64,000 bases of DNA from Lentzea sp. NBRC 105346. Its GTDB lineage: Bacteria; Actinomycetota; Actinomycetes; Mycobacteriales; Pseudonocardiaceae. A program made the translations under genes and the position numbers. The stretch covers positions 124,001 to 188,000 of the forward strand of contig NZ_BSTQ01000013.1 of assembly GCF_030269605.1 (NCBI RefSeq), read 5' to 3'. Under the pieces are notes generated by a model, which saw only the letters and a list, made by a program, of their open reading frames with translations, ran no database searches and was not told the DNA's origin. This document shows positions 15,300 to 23,732 of this stretch, in pieces (position 1 is the stretch's first letter; each line of letters starts with the position of its first letter).

Positions 15300-17522
15300 T
15301 TGGCACACACAGTTGTGAGCGACTACCCGCAGCCGCAGCGAGTCGACCAGCTCGACAAGGATGCCCTGCTCGACAGCCTGATCACCGAGGCACTCGCCCG
15401 CGACGAGATCCGGCCCGTGATCGGGCCGCGCGGGGTCACCGAGCAGGCGCTGCGGACCGAGGGCCGCAGCCAGGCCGCGACGGTGTTCCTCGCCGCCGAG
15501 CCCGAGGAGAACGCGTGGCGCACCGCCGTCGACGCGGCAGCCAACCTCTTCGTCAGCTCCAACCCGGTCAGGGACCTCGTCTGGGCTTTGATCATCGTGC
15601 CCGTGGTGCAGTTCGTCCTGCTCGGGTGGCTGGTGCTGAGCGCGGCCAAGGTGGCCGTGGTGCCGATGCTGCTCGTGCTGGCCGGCATCGCCGTGGTGGG
15701 GGCCGCGATCGGCGGCGTCAACCTGAGCCGAGCGCTCCGGCCGGACGGCGACGGGCGGCGCAAGGGCGAGAGCTGGTCGGTCGTGGGGATGGTGGCGGGC
15801 GTCGTCGAGCTCGGGTGGCTGGCGTATGCCTGGATCGGGTGGTCGTGGTGGCTCGTTCCGGTCGGGTTCGGTGCCTTCGTCGTGCTGGCGATCATGTGCA
15901 TCCCCGCGGCCGACGTGTTTCCGTCCGAACACGACCGGGCGAAGCAGGCCAAGGCGGCCGAGACGTTCCGGGCCTGGAAGGGCGCGCTGCTGGAGAAGGG
16001 ACTGCTGCCCGCGCTGCGCACGTTCATCAACGTCCGGGAGACGGCCGGTGACTACTCGACCACGCTGACCGTGCGGGCGACACCCGGTCTGAAGAGCGCG
16101 GACTACGTGCTCACGCACGTCTCGACCCCGGCCAGCGAGCGCCTGGTCCGGCTGGTCGACTCGGTGGCGGGCGGCAGCTTCGCGCTCGCCGGGCCGCGTG
16201 GTGCGGGCAAGACGAACCTGCTCCGGGCGTACTGCGGCGGCCAGTACCGGGACGAGAACCGCGGCCCTGACCTCGCCGTCTTCACCTCGGCCCCGGTCGA
16301 GTACCAGCCGGAACAGTTCGTGCTGCATCTGTTCACGAAGACCTGCCAGGCCGCGATCGCTTACGCGCGGCAGGCCGTTCCTGATGTGATGCCCGGCGCG
16401 GGCACCCGGCTCGTCCGGAAGGTGCGGTCGCCGTTCGCCGACGACGGGCGCCCGCGGCCCGGCCAGTTCAGCGACCTGGTGGCCACCGCCGAGGAGTGCC
16501 TCTCGCTGATCAGGTACGTGCGGACCTACAGCACCGAGGCGACCGTGAAGGGCGGCGCGAAGGTGTTCGAGGTGGCAGGCAAGGCCGGGCTCAGCATGGC
16601 CGGCCGCGCGCTGACGTACCCGGAGCTGGTCGACCGGTTCCGCGAGTTCCTGGCCGACGCGGTCGCGGTGCTGGAGGCGGAGGCCAAGTCGTCCGGCCGG
16701 GAACCGGGCCGGGTGGTCATCGGCATCGACGAGCTCGACCGGATCGGCGCCGGTGACCCGGCGCGGCGGCTCCTCAACGAGATCAAGGCGATCTTCGACG
16801 TGCGCGGCTGCTACTACCTCGTCTCGGTGTCGACCGAGGCGCAGCACGACTTCGAGCTGTCCGGCATCGGGTTGCGCAGCACGTTCGACAGCTCGTTCGA
16901 CGAGGTCGTGCGCGTGGACCACCTGAACTTCGAGAACGCCAAGGTGTTGCTGCGCAGGCATGTGATCGGCCTGTCCGAGCAGTTCCTCGCGCTCGCCTAC
17001 GTGTTCTCCGGCGGACTCGCGCGGCAGCTGGTGCGCACGGTCCGGACGATCGTCGAGCTGGCGGACGACCACATCGGCCAGGGCCTGCGGCCGCTGGCGG
17101 AGGCGGTCGCCGAGGCGGAGCTGGTCCGGGCCTGCCACGCGACGGTCGACGCGTTGATCACCGTGCCCGACCGCGCCGACGTGACCGAGCTGGTGCGCGC
17201 ACTCGACGACCGGGCAGGCGCCAAGGACCTGGCGTACTGCGAGCGGTTGCTCGCGTCCTACACCGGCGAGTCGGCGGTGGTGGTGGACCTGCGGGACGCC
17301 GTGGCCGCACGGGTGTGCTTCCTGGCCACGGTGATCGAGGTGTTCGACGAGAACCTGACCAGGGAGCGCATGCTCGGCCGCAACTTCGACCTGCTGGCCC
17401 GTGCCAGGCGGTACGCGGGGAACAACCCTGCGACCGCCCTGGCGTTGCTCGCGGACATCCGCGAGCAGTGGGGGCTCAGCGCTTGGAGTGGGCGTCCAGC
17501 ACCAGCGCCACGGCCTGCGTGA
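15300..17522 (+). CDS. Membrane-associated P-loop NTPase of unknown role
   Basis: 740 residues from a TTG start with GAGG eight bases upstream (a GTG at 15315 is the alternative). Four membrane helices lie in residues 93-205. A cytoplasmic P-loop domain follows: Walker A GPRGAGKTN near residue 299, and Walker B VVIGIDELDRIG near 473. A helical tail contains SGGLARQLVRTVRTI. The order, membrane helices then a STAND/KAP-like NTPase, is seen in signalling or defence ATPases but no effector domain is visible. It stands alone and overlaps the convergent dipeptidase gene by 47 bases. Function not assigned. Confidence 0.82.
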   Translation: MAHTVVSDYPQPQRVDQLDKDALLDSLITEALARDEIRPVIGPRGVTEQALRTEGRSQAATVFLAAEPEENAWRTAVDAAANLFVSSNPVRDLVWALIIVPVVQFVLLGWLVLSAAKVAVVPMLLVLAGIAVVGAAIGGVNLSRALRPDGDGRRKGESWSVVGMVAGVVELGWLAYAWIGWSWWLVPVGFGAFVVLAIMCIPAADVFPSEHDRAKQAKAAETFRAWKGALLEKGLLPALRTFINVRETAGDYSTTLTVRATPGLKSADYVLTHVSTPASERLVRLVDSVAGGSFALAGPRGAGKTNLLRAYCGGQYRDENRGPDLAVFTSAPVEYQPEQFVLHLFTKTCQAAIAYARQAVPDVMPGAGTRLVRKVRSPFADDGRPRPGQFSDLVATAEECLSLIRYVRTYSTEATVKGGAKVFEVAGKAGLSMAGRALTYPELVDRFREFLADAVAVLEAEAKSSGREPGRVVIGIDELDRIGAGDPARRLLNEIKAIFDVRGCYYLVSVSTEAQHDFELSGIGLRSTFDSSFDEVVRVDHLNFENAKVLLRRHVIGLSEQFLALAYVFSGGLARQLVRTVRTIVELADDHIGQGLRPLAEAVAEAELVRACHATVDALITVPDRADVTELVRALDDRAGAKDLAYCERLLASYTGESAVVVDLRDAVAARVCFLATVIEVFDENLTRERMLGRNFDLLARARRYAGNNPATALALLADIREQWGLSAWSGRPAPAPRPA

Positions 17523-18888
17523 CACGCGTCGCCTGCGCCAGGTTCAGCCACTCGTCCGGAACGTGGCAGTTGGAGTCCGGACCGACCGCGCCGGTCACCA
17601 CGAACTGCGCGTCCGGGTACGCCTCGTGCAGCAGCCCCATGAACGGGATCGACCCGCCGAGCGCGACGGTCCGCCACGGCGCGCCGAAGATCTCCTTCGA
17701 GGCGTCGTCGAGGGCGGTGCGCAGCCACGGCGCCAGCTCGGGCGCGTTCCAGCCGTTGCCGGTCTCGATGCGGCTGAGCTCGACGGTCGCGCCGTAGGGC
17801 ACGTCCGTGGTGAGGATCTGCTTCACCTTCTCCAGCGCGGCCTCGGCGTCGGCCGTCGGCGGCAGGCGGAACGACAGGACCAGGGTGGTGAACGGCCGCA
17901 GCACGTTGCCCGCGTCGTCGGGCGACGGGAGGCCGTCTGCGCCGGTGATCGACAGGGTCGGGCGCCAGCTGGAGTTCAGCGCGATCTCGGTCTCGTCGTC
18001 GGACATCGGGGCCAGCGCGCCGACGCGCGGGACGGCGCCGAGCAGGGCACCGGGCGCGGTCTCGACGGCCTCGCGGACCTCGGCGATGCGGTGCGGCGGG
18101 ATCTCGACGTGCATCTCCGGCACCAGGACGTGCCCGGTCTCGGAGTCCTCCAGCCGGTCCAGCAGCTGGCGGGCGATGCGGAACGAGCTCGCGACGAGAC
18201 CGGACGCCATGCCGGAGTGCAGGCCGGCTTCGAGGGTGCGCACGGTGACCGTGACCTGCAGCAACCCGCGCAGTGACGTGGTCAGCCACATGCGGTCGTA
18301 ATCGTTGCCGCCGGAGTCGAGGCAGACGACGAGAGAAACATCACCCAAGCGGTCGCCGAGGTGCTCGAGGTACGCGGGCAGATCGGGCGAACCGGACTCC
18401 TCGCCCGTTTCGAGCAGGATCACGGCACGCGAATGGGTACCGCCGGCGGCCCGGACCGCCTCGATCGCGGCGATCGCCGCGTAGCCCGCATAGCCGTCAT
18501 CGGCGGCGCCGCGGCCGTAGAGGCGGCCGTCGCGGAGCACCGGTGTCCACGGACCGAGACCCTCGGACCAGTTGGCCACGGGCGGCTGCTTGTCCAGGTG
18601 TCCGTACAAAAGCACCGTGTCGGATGAAGAGTCGGTGGCCGGCACGTCAACGAGCAGCAGCGGCGAACGACCGTCGAGCTCGACGACCTCGATCGTCACG
18701 CCCGGCAGCGAACGCTGCGCGAGCCACGCCCGCACGTGCTCGATCGCGGCGGCTAGCTGGCCGTTCTCCGCCCACTTCGGATCGAAGATCGGCGAAATCG
18801 CCGGCACGGCCACGAGCTCGGACAGGCTCGGGACGATCTCCTCGTCCCACAGCCGGCGGACGGTGCTGATTACCACGGAGTTCTCCAC
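17476..18888 (-). CDS. M20-family metallopeptidase (dipeptidase)
   Basis: 470 residues, the usual length for M20 dipeptidases. Metal and catalytic residues are visible in LLYGHLDKQPP (His, Asp), RGAADDGYAG (bridging Asp), LLETGEESGSPDL (catalytic Glu and ligand) and CLDSGGND; the last His ligand fits VGPDSNCHVPDEW. It probably hydrolyses dipeptides or similar amides in the cytoplasm. The GTG start at 18888 lies seven bases after a CAGGAT -10-like hexamer, consistent with leaderless transcription. Its end overlaps the NTPase gene. Confidence 0.92.
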   Translation of the reverse strand: MENSVVISTVRRLWDEEIVPSLSELVAVPAISPIFDPKWAENGQLAAAIEHVRAWLAQRSLPGVTIEVVELDGRSPLLLVDVPATDSSSDTVLLYGHLDKQPPVANWSEGLGPWTPVLRDGRLYGRGAADDGYAGYAAIAAIEAVRAAGGTHSRAVILLETGEESGSPDLPAYLEHLGDRLGDVSLVVCLDSGGNDYDRMWLTTSLRGLLQVTVTVRTLEAGLHSGMASGLVASSFRIARQLLDRLEDSETGHVLVPEMHVEIPPHRIAEVREAVETAPGALLGAVPRVGALAPMSDDETEIALNSSWRPTLSITGADGLPSPDDAGNVLRPFTTLVLSFRLPPTADAEAALEKVKQILTTDVPYGATVELSRIETGNGWNAPELAPWLRTALDDASKEIFGAPWRTVALGGSIPFMGLLHEAYPDAQFVVTGAVGPDSNCHVPDEWLNLAQATRVTQAVALVLDAHSKR

Positions 18889-19211
18889 GTGGACGATCCT
18901 GTCATGGCAATCCGCCCGTCCTAGGTTAACGATCGGTAACCGGGACAGCGCTGTCCGGTAACCGAACGGCCTAGTCGGACTGCAAAAGGTCGACCTTCCT
19001 ACTGTTTACGCTGCTCAGAACGTTGACCCGTGTGTTACTAAGTGAATCCGGACTCACCAACACGGGTGAGGCCGTGTCAGGATGTGGATGAGAACACCGT
19101 CAGCGCCGACGGCTGCACGACGTCCCCACAGGGGCGGCGGCGACCGGCGGCGCCGCCGCACGAGGTCGTCACGAGCGACCGGGGCGGACTCGTAGACGAG
19201 GAGAAGGCGCA
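18889..19211. promoter_or_regulatory. 323-base intergenic region with palindromic operator candidate
   Basis: Divergent promoter region between the dipeptidase and the 2-oxoacid dehydrogenase operon. A 14-base perfect palindrome GGACAGCGCTGTCC (18943-18956) is flanked by two direct copies of GGTAACC (18935-18941, 18957-18963), with GGTTAAC at 18924-18930. About 130 bases before the E1alpha start there is TTGACC followed by an AT-richer stretch that may be a promoter. The rest, up to the ribosome site, could encode a short peptide but looks like untranslated leader. No other gene is seen. Confidence 0.5.
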
Positions 19212-20408
19212 ATGTCGTCCCCTGAGCAATGGACGCACCCGGAGCCGGATGCCGCGCCGGCCGCCACTGCCGCAAAACCGACAGCGGAACAGGTGATCGC
19301 AGGCTTGCGAGCTACAGACGAGGGCGGCGCCGACCTGGTGCAGCTGCTCACTCCTGAAGGCGAGCGTGTTCAGCACCCGGACTTCGACATCGACATCACG
19401 GCTGAGGAGCTGCGCGGTCTGTACCGCGACATGGTCCTGATCCGCCGCGTCGACCGCGAGGCCAACGCGTTGCAGCGCAAGGGCCAGCTCGGCATCTGGG
19501 TGCCGCTGCTCGGCCAGGAGGCCGCGCAGATCGGCGCCGGCCGCGCGATGCGTGAAGACGACATGGCGTTCCCGAGCTACCGCGAGCACGGCATCGCGTG
19601 GACCAAGGGCGTCCACCCGACCGAGCTCCTCGGCATCTTCCGCGGCACGGACCAGGGCACCTGGGACCCGGTGGCGCGCAAGTTCCACCCCTACACGATC
19701 GTCATCGGCAACCAGGTCCTCAACGCGACCGGGTACGCGATGGGCCAGAAGTTCGACGGCAAGGTCGGCGACGACAACGGCGAAGCCACCATGGTGTTCT
19801 TCGGTGACGGCGCCACCAGCCAGGGCGACGTGCACGAGGGCTTCGTGTGGGCCGCCGTCTACGACGCGCCGCTCGTGTTCTTCTGCCAGAACAACCAGTG
19901 GGCGATCTCCGAGCCGACCGAGCGCCAGTCCCGCCTGCCGCTGTACCAGCGGGCGCGCGGCTACGGCTTCCCCGGCATCCGCGTCGACGGCAACGACGTG
20001 CTGGCCACGCTGGCCGTCACGCGCTGGGCGCTGGAGGAGTGCCGCCACGGCAACGGCCCGATCCTGATCGAGGCCTTCACCTACCGCATGGACGCGCACA
20101 CCACGTCCGACGACCCGTCCCGCTACCGGCTGTCCGACGAGCTGGAGCTGTGGAAGCTCAAGGACCCGATCGAGCGGGTCAAGGTCTACTTGGTCAAGCA
20201 GCAGTGGGCCGACCAGGCGTTCTTCGCCGAGATCGAGGCCGAGGCGGACACGCTGGCCGAAGAGCTCCGCGAGTTCTGCGTGAACATGCCGGATCCGCCC
20301 GCGGAGCGGATCTTCAGTCACGTCTACGCGGAGGGCAACCCGGTGTTGGAGGCCCAGCGCGACGAGTTCCTCGACTACGTCTCGGGTTTCGCTGGAGGTG
20401 AGCACTGA
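19212..20408 (+). CDS. bkdA: 2-oxoacid dehydrogenase complex E1 component, alpha subunit
   Basis: 398 residues. The thiamine-diphosphate motif begins FFGDGATSQGDVHEGFVWAA and ends FFCQNNQWAIS. PSYREHG, YRMDAHTTSDDPSRYR and the phospho-loop region match branched-chain and E1alpha/beta-type pyruvate dehydrogenases. With E1beta it decarboxylates the 2-oxoacid and passes the acyl group to the lipoyl arm of E2. GAGGAGAAGG precedes the ATG. Its stop overlaps the E1beta start by one base (TGATG). Similar proteins are often annotated pdhA; the branched-chain assignment follows the mycobacterial bkdABC operon of the same layout, so substrate is not certain. Confidence 0.92.
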   Translation: MSSPEQWTHPEPDAAPAATAAKPTAEQVIAGLRATDEGGADLVQLLTPEGERVQHPDFDIDITAEELRGLYRDMVLIRRVDREANALQRKGQLGIWVPLLGQEAAQIGAGRAMREDDMAFPSYREHGIAWTKGVHPTELLGIFRGTDQGTWDPVARKFHPYTIVIGNQVLNATGYAMGQKFDGKVGDDNGEATMVFFGDGATSQGDVHEGFVWAAVYDAPLVFFCQNNQWAISEPTERQSRLPLYQRARGYGFPGIRVDGNDVLATLAVTRWALEECRHGNGPILIEAFTYRMDAHTTSDDPSRYRLSDELELWKLKDPIERVKVYLVKQQWADQAFFAEIEAEADTLAEELREFCVNMPDPPAERIFSHVYAEGNPVLEAQRDEFLDYVSGFAGGEH

Positions 20409-21430
20409 TGGCTGCTCCGACCATGGATCGCACATCGTCCTCTGCCGCCTCTCCGGTGCAGACGCTGACGATCTCCAAGGCGCTGAACAACGGCCTGCGC
20501 GCCTCGATGGAGGCCAACCCCAAGGTCATCGTCATGGGCGAGGACGTCGGCAAGCTCGGCGGCGTCTTCCGCATCACCGACGGCCTGCAGAAGGACTTCG
20601 GTGAGCAGCGCGTGCTCGACACGCCGCTGGCCGAGTCCGGCATCATCGGCACCGCCGTGGGTCTGGCGATCCGCGGCTACCGCCCGGTCTGCGAGATCCA
20701 GTTCGACGGCTTCATCTTCCCCGGCTTCGACCAGATCGTGTCGCAGGTCGCGAAGCTGCACTACCGCACGCAGGGCAAGATCAAGCTGCCGATCGTGATC
20801 CGCGTGCCGTTCGGCGGCGGCATCGGCGCGGTGGAGCACCACTCCGAGTCGCCCGAGTCGTACTTCGCGCACTGCGCCGGCCTCAAGGTCGTCTCGTGCT
20901 CGAACCCGGCCGACGCGTACTGGATGATCCAGCAGGCCATCGACTGCGACGACCCGGTTCTCTTCTTCGAGCCGAAGCGCCGCTACTACGAGAAGGGCGA
21001 GGTCGACACGACCGTCGCCCCCGGCCCGCTGTTCGCCTCGCGCGTGCTGCGTCAGGGCACCGACGTCACCGTCGCCGCGTACGGCCCGATGGTCCGCACG
21101 TCGCTCGACGCGGCCACGGCCGCCGCCGAGGACGGCACCTCGCTCGAGGTCATCGACCTGCGCACGCTGTCCCCGCTGGACCTGGACCCGGTCTTCGAGT
21201 CCGTGCGCCGCACCGGCCGGCTCGTCGTCGTGTCCGAGGCCCCGTCGGAGTCCTCGATCGCGTCCGAGATCGCGACCCGCGTTCAGCAGGAGTGCTTCTA
21301 CTCGCTGGAGGCCCCTGTCCTGAGGGTGACCGGGTTCGACACCCCGTACCCGCCGTCGAAGCTCGAGGAGGAGTACCTCCCCGACCTCGACCGGGTGTTG
21401 CACGCCGTCGACCGTTCGCTCGCCTGGTAA
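20408..21430 (+). CDS. bkdB: 2-oxoacid dehydrogenase complex E1 component, beta subunit
   Basis: 340 residues, standard length. VIVMGEDVGKLGGVFRITDG, FGEQRVLDTPLAESGIIGTA and VCEIQFDGFIFPGFDQIVSQ are characteristic of E1beta; the transketolase C-terminal domain holds DVTVAAYGPMV and VIDLRTLSPLD. It forms the alpha2beta2 E1 enzyme with the upstream product. The ATG overlaps the upstream stop and the E2 gene follows after 13 bases, so the three are one operon. Confidence 0.94.
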   Translation: MAAPTMDRTSSSAASPVQTLTISKALNNGLRASMEANPKVIVMGEDVGKLGGVFRITDGLQKDFGEQRVLDTPLAESGIIGTAVGLAIRGYRPVCEIQFDGFIFPGFDQIVSQVAKLHYRTQGKIKLPIVIRVPFGGGIGAVEHHSESPESYFAHCAGLKVVSCSNPADAYWMIQQAIDCDDPVLFFEPKRRYYEKGEVDTTVAPGPLFASRVLRQGTDVTVAAYGPMVRTSLDAATAAAEDGTSLEVIDLRTLSPLDLDPVFESVRRTGRLVVVSEAPSESSIASEIATRVQQECFYSLEAPVLRVTGFDTPYPPSKLEEEYLPDLDRVLHAVDRSLAW

Positions 21431-21443
21431 GGGGATCGCTTCA

Positions 21444-22814
21444 ATGCCGCAGTACAAGCAGTTCCCCCTGCCGGACACAGCGGAGGGGCTGACCGAGGCC
21501 GAGATCCTCACCTGGCACGTCAAGCCGGGTGACACGGTCAAGATCAACCAGATCATCGTCGAGATCGAGACGGCCAAGGCGGCCGTCGAGCTGCCGTGCC
21601 CGTGGGCGGGCGTCGTCACCGAGCTGCTGGTCGAGCCCGGCCAGACCGTCGAGGTCGGCGTCCCGATCATCACCATCGACACCGACCCCGGTGGCGCGGC
21701 TTCGCCCGAGCCGTCGGTTTCGGGGCAGCTCAACGGGACCGCGACCGCCGAGTCGTCGGGCAAGATCGGTGAGGAGATGCCGGGCGGGCGCATCGCGACC
21801 CTGGTCGGCTACGGCCCCAAGTCCGGTGCCGCGAAGCGCCGGGCCCGCAAGGACGCACCCGCTCCCGCTGCCGCGGTCGCCGCTGCTCCCGCCGCCGCTC
21901 CGGTAGCTCCGGTGGAACCGCCTCCTCCTCCGGCCGCCGCTCCCGGTGGCTATGTCCCGCTGGCGAAGCCGCCGGTCCGCAAGCTGGCCAAGGATCTGGG
22001 CGTCGACCTGTACGCACTGACCGGCTCCGGCCCGGACGGCGTCATCACCCGTGCGGACGTCGAACAGGCGGTCGCCGCACCGGTCTCGGCTGCTCCGTCC
22101 GTTGTGGACAGTGGTTCGCGCGAGCGGCGCGTCCCGATCAAGGGGGTCCGCAAGGCGACCGCGCAGGCGATGGTGGACAGCGCGTTCACCGCGCCGCACG
22201 TCACGGAGTTCCTGACCGTGGACGTGACTCCGATGATGGAGCTGCGCGCACGGCTGAAGGACTCGCCGGAGTTCCGCGGCGTGAAGCTGACGCCGCTGGC
22301 GTTCTGCGCCAAGGCCGTCGTCATGGCGGCCCGCCGCACCCCGGACGTCAACGCGACCTGGGACTCCGCGGCCGGTGAGATCGTCTACAAGGACTACGTG
22401 CACCTGGGCATCGCGGCCGCCACGCCGCGCGGCCTGGTGGTGCCCAAGGTCCGCGACGCCGACCGGATGTCGCTGCGCGAGCTGGCCGTGGCACTCGACG
22501 AGCTGGCTTCCGTTGCCCGCGAAGGAAAGACGGCCCCGGCCGACATGATGAACGGCACCATCACGATCACCAACGTGGGTGTCTTCGGCGTCGACACCGG
22601 TACGCCGATTCTCAACCCCGGTGAGGTCGCGATCCTCGCGTTCGGCGCGATCCGCGACATGCCGTGGGTGGTCGACGGCGAGATCAAGGTCCGCAAGGTG
22701 TGCCAGCTGGCGCTGTCGTTCGACCACCGCGTGGTGGACGGCCAGCAGGGCTCGCAGTTCCTCGCGGACGTCGGCCGCCTGCTCGCCGACCCCGGTGTGG
22801 CGATCACGTACTGA
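21444..22814 (+). CDS. bkdC: 2-oxoacid dehydrogenase complex E2 (dihydrolipoamide acyltransferase)
   Basis: 456 residues in the classic order: one lipoyl domain (residues 1-80) with the lipoylated Lys in EIETAKAAVEL, an Ala/Pro linker, a peripheral E3/E1-binding domain (about 175-210, PPVRKLAKDLGVDLYALTGS), a second linker, and the catalytic domain with LSFDHRVVDG near the end. It transfers the acyl group to CoA and forms the core of the complex. No E3 (lipoamide dehydrogenase) gene is present here, so E3 must come from elsewhere. A strong terminator follows the stop by seven bases. Confidence 0.95.
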   Translation: MPQYKQFPLPDTAEGLTEAEILTWHVKPGDTVKINQIIVEIETAKAAVELPCPWAGVVTELLVEPGQTVEVGVPIITIDTDPGGAASPEPSVSGQLNGTATAESSGKIGEEMPGGRIATLVGYGPKSGAAKRRARKDAPAPAAAVAAAPAAAPVAPVEPPPPPAAAPGGYVPLAKPPVRKLAKDLGVDLYALTGSGPDGVITRADVEQAVAAPVSAAPSVVDSGSRERRVPIKGVRKATAQAMVDSAFTAPHVTEFLTVDVTPMMELRARLKDSPEFRGVKLTPLAFCAKAVVMAARRTPDVNATWDSAAGEIVYKDYVHLGIAAATPRGLVVPKVRDADRMSLRELAVALDELASVAREGKTAPADMMNGTITITNVGVFGVDTGTPILNPGEVAILAFGAIRDMPWVVDGEIKVRKVCQLALSFDHRVVDGQQGSQFLADVGRLLADPGVAITY

Positions 22815-22821
22815 CGCATAG

Positions 22822-22853
22822 CGAAAAGGCCCCGGCCGTCCGGGGCCTTTTCG
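22822..22853 (+). terminator. Rho-independent-type terminator of the bkd operon
   Basis: Fourteen-base-pair perfect stem: CGAAAAGGCCCCGG at 22822-22835 pairs with 22840-22853 around the loop CCGT. The A-rich left foot gives a T-run on the right, so it can also serve the convergent gene ending at 22863. Confidence 0.9.
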
Positions 22854-22862
22854 TTGTTCGAA

Positions 22863-23042
22863 CTAGAGCGGCCCGGGACGGCCGTTGCCGTCGGGGTCAC
22901 CCTGCGCCGGAGCCTGCAGCTCCACGCTCGCGCCCAGTGGTCCCGGTCGCCCGTTGCCGGCGCTCGCCTGACCGGCGCCGGCAGCGATCACCGCGAGCAG
23001 ACCGAGCGAGGCGACGACGATTCGCCGCATGTTCTTGTTCAT
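22863..23042 (-). CDS. Small secreted protein with duplicated GNGRPGPL octapeptide
   Basis: 59 residues. GGGGG lies seven bases before the ATG. A Sec signal peptide (MNKNMRRIVVASLGLLAVIA, cleavage expected after AGQASA) leaves a mature peptide of about 31 residues that starts with GNGRPGPL and ends with an identical GNGRPGPL at its C-terminus, separated by a short Ala/Gln/Glu segment. No Cys in the mature part and no sorting motif. Function unknown; the two perfect octapeptides suggest a processed or binding peptide. High third-position GC supports real coding. It is convergent with the bkd operon. Confidence 0.7.
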   Translation of the reverse strand: MNKNMRRIVVASLGLLAVIAAGAGQASAGNGRPGPLGASVELQAPAQGDPDGNGRPGPL

Positions 23043-23161
23043 GTACTACCCCCAGAAATAGCCCGGGGTGCGTCGAACAAGCCTCTCGAAGGCTTGAGAG
23101 ATTTGTCGGTGCCCCCAGGTGATCCAACTCGGCCCACGTTTCCACAGGCCGTGCGGGTTGT

Positions 23162-23647
23162 CTACGACATCTTCGCGTTGACCGCGCTCAGCTTCTTGTA
23201 CGCGCCGGCGACGATCTGGACCGTGAAGCCCGGCTCGGCGCACGGGGCCGAGCGCCATCCGCTGTCGGTGACGAACCCCTCCGCGCACGTCCTGCGCGCG
23301 GTGTTGCCGATCCCGACCGACGCGATCTTCTCGACGCCTCCGGCCTTGCCCACCTCGCCGTCGGCCACACAGACAGCGGACTCCGGGCCTTTGGCGTCCG
23401 CCTGAGTCGTCAGGCAGGTCCTGCCACCCGTACCCGTCGCGCGGACCTCGACGCCGTCCAGCGCCGCGTTTTCCGCGCCCGCCGAAGCCCAGCCGGCGCC
23501 GCTGGTGCAGGTCCAGTCCTGCCAGCCCGTGCCGGCGACGTGTCCGCGCAGGCAGAGCACCGGGTCGTCCTGCGCGGCCGTCGCCGGCAGTGCCGTGACG
23601 AGCGTCAGCAGTCCGGCCGCGAGCAGGCCTTTACTCAATCGAGTCAT
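23162..23647 (-). CDS. Small secreted protein with two ChW-like (hydrophobic W) repeats
   Basis: 161 residues from the ATG at 23647, which follows GGGGGA; the upstream in-frame ATG lacks a site. Signal peptide MTRLSKGLLAAGLLTLVTAL, cut near PATAA. The mature protein holds a repeat with RGHVAGTGWQDWTC followed by ALDGVEVRATG, and a second with AEGFVTDSGWRSAPC. The HV...GWQ.W...L..V.V pattern resembles clostridial hydrophobic W repeats, which bind polymers or host surfaces in other bacteria. Six cysteines could form disulfides. Divergent from the MerR gene, with which it shares a promoter region of 85 bases. Confidence 0.75.
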   Translation of the reverse strand: MTRLSKGLLAAGLLTLVTALPATAAQDDPVLCLRGHVAGTGWQDWTCTSGAGWASAGAENAALDGVEVRATGTGGRTCLTTQADAKGPESAVCVADGEVGKAGGVEKIASVGIGNTARRTCAEGFVTDSGWRSAPCAEPGFTVQIVAGAYKKLSAVNAKMS

Positions 23648-23695
23648 CTGATCCCCCAGATTGATGATCACTACCTATTTCGTTGTACCGGGAAG

Positions 23696-23732
23696 TTGAC
23701 TCTCCAGCTACTGGAGGGTTCAGAGTGGTCCG
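23696..23732 (+). promoter_or_regulatory. MerR-type promoter with 19-base spacer and dyad
   Basis: -35 TTGACT (23696-23701), a 19-base spacer containing the dyad CTCCAG-cta-CTGGAG (23702-23716), and -10 CAGAGT (23721-23726). An over-long 19-base spacer with a centred dyad is the hallmark of promoters controlled by MerR proteins. The expected transcription start coincides with the GTG start codon at 23733, predicting a leaderless, autoregulated merR mRNA. Confidence 0.72.

Noticed and set aside
12704..16051. Very long open frame on the plus strand opposite the glycosidase
   Set aside because: It is the high-GC antisense shadow of the glycosidase and reads into the NTPase region; composition is Arg/Val/Glu-rich low-complexity and no domain is visible.
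19042..19211. Possible short peptide in the leader of the bkd operon (GTG near 19082)
   Set aside because: No ribosome site, and the frame runs through the real ribosome site into the E1alpha gene out of phase.
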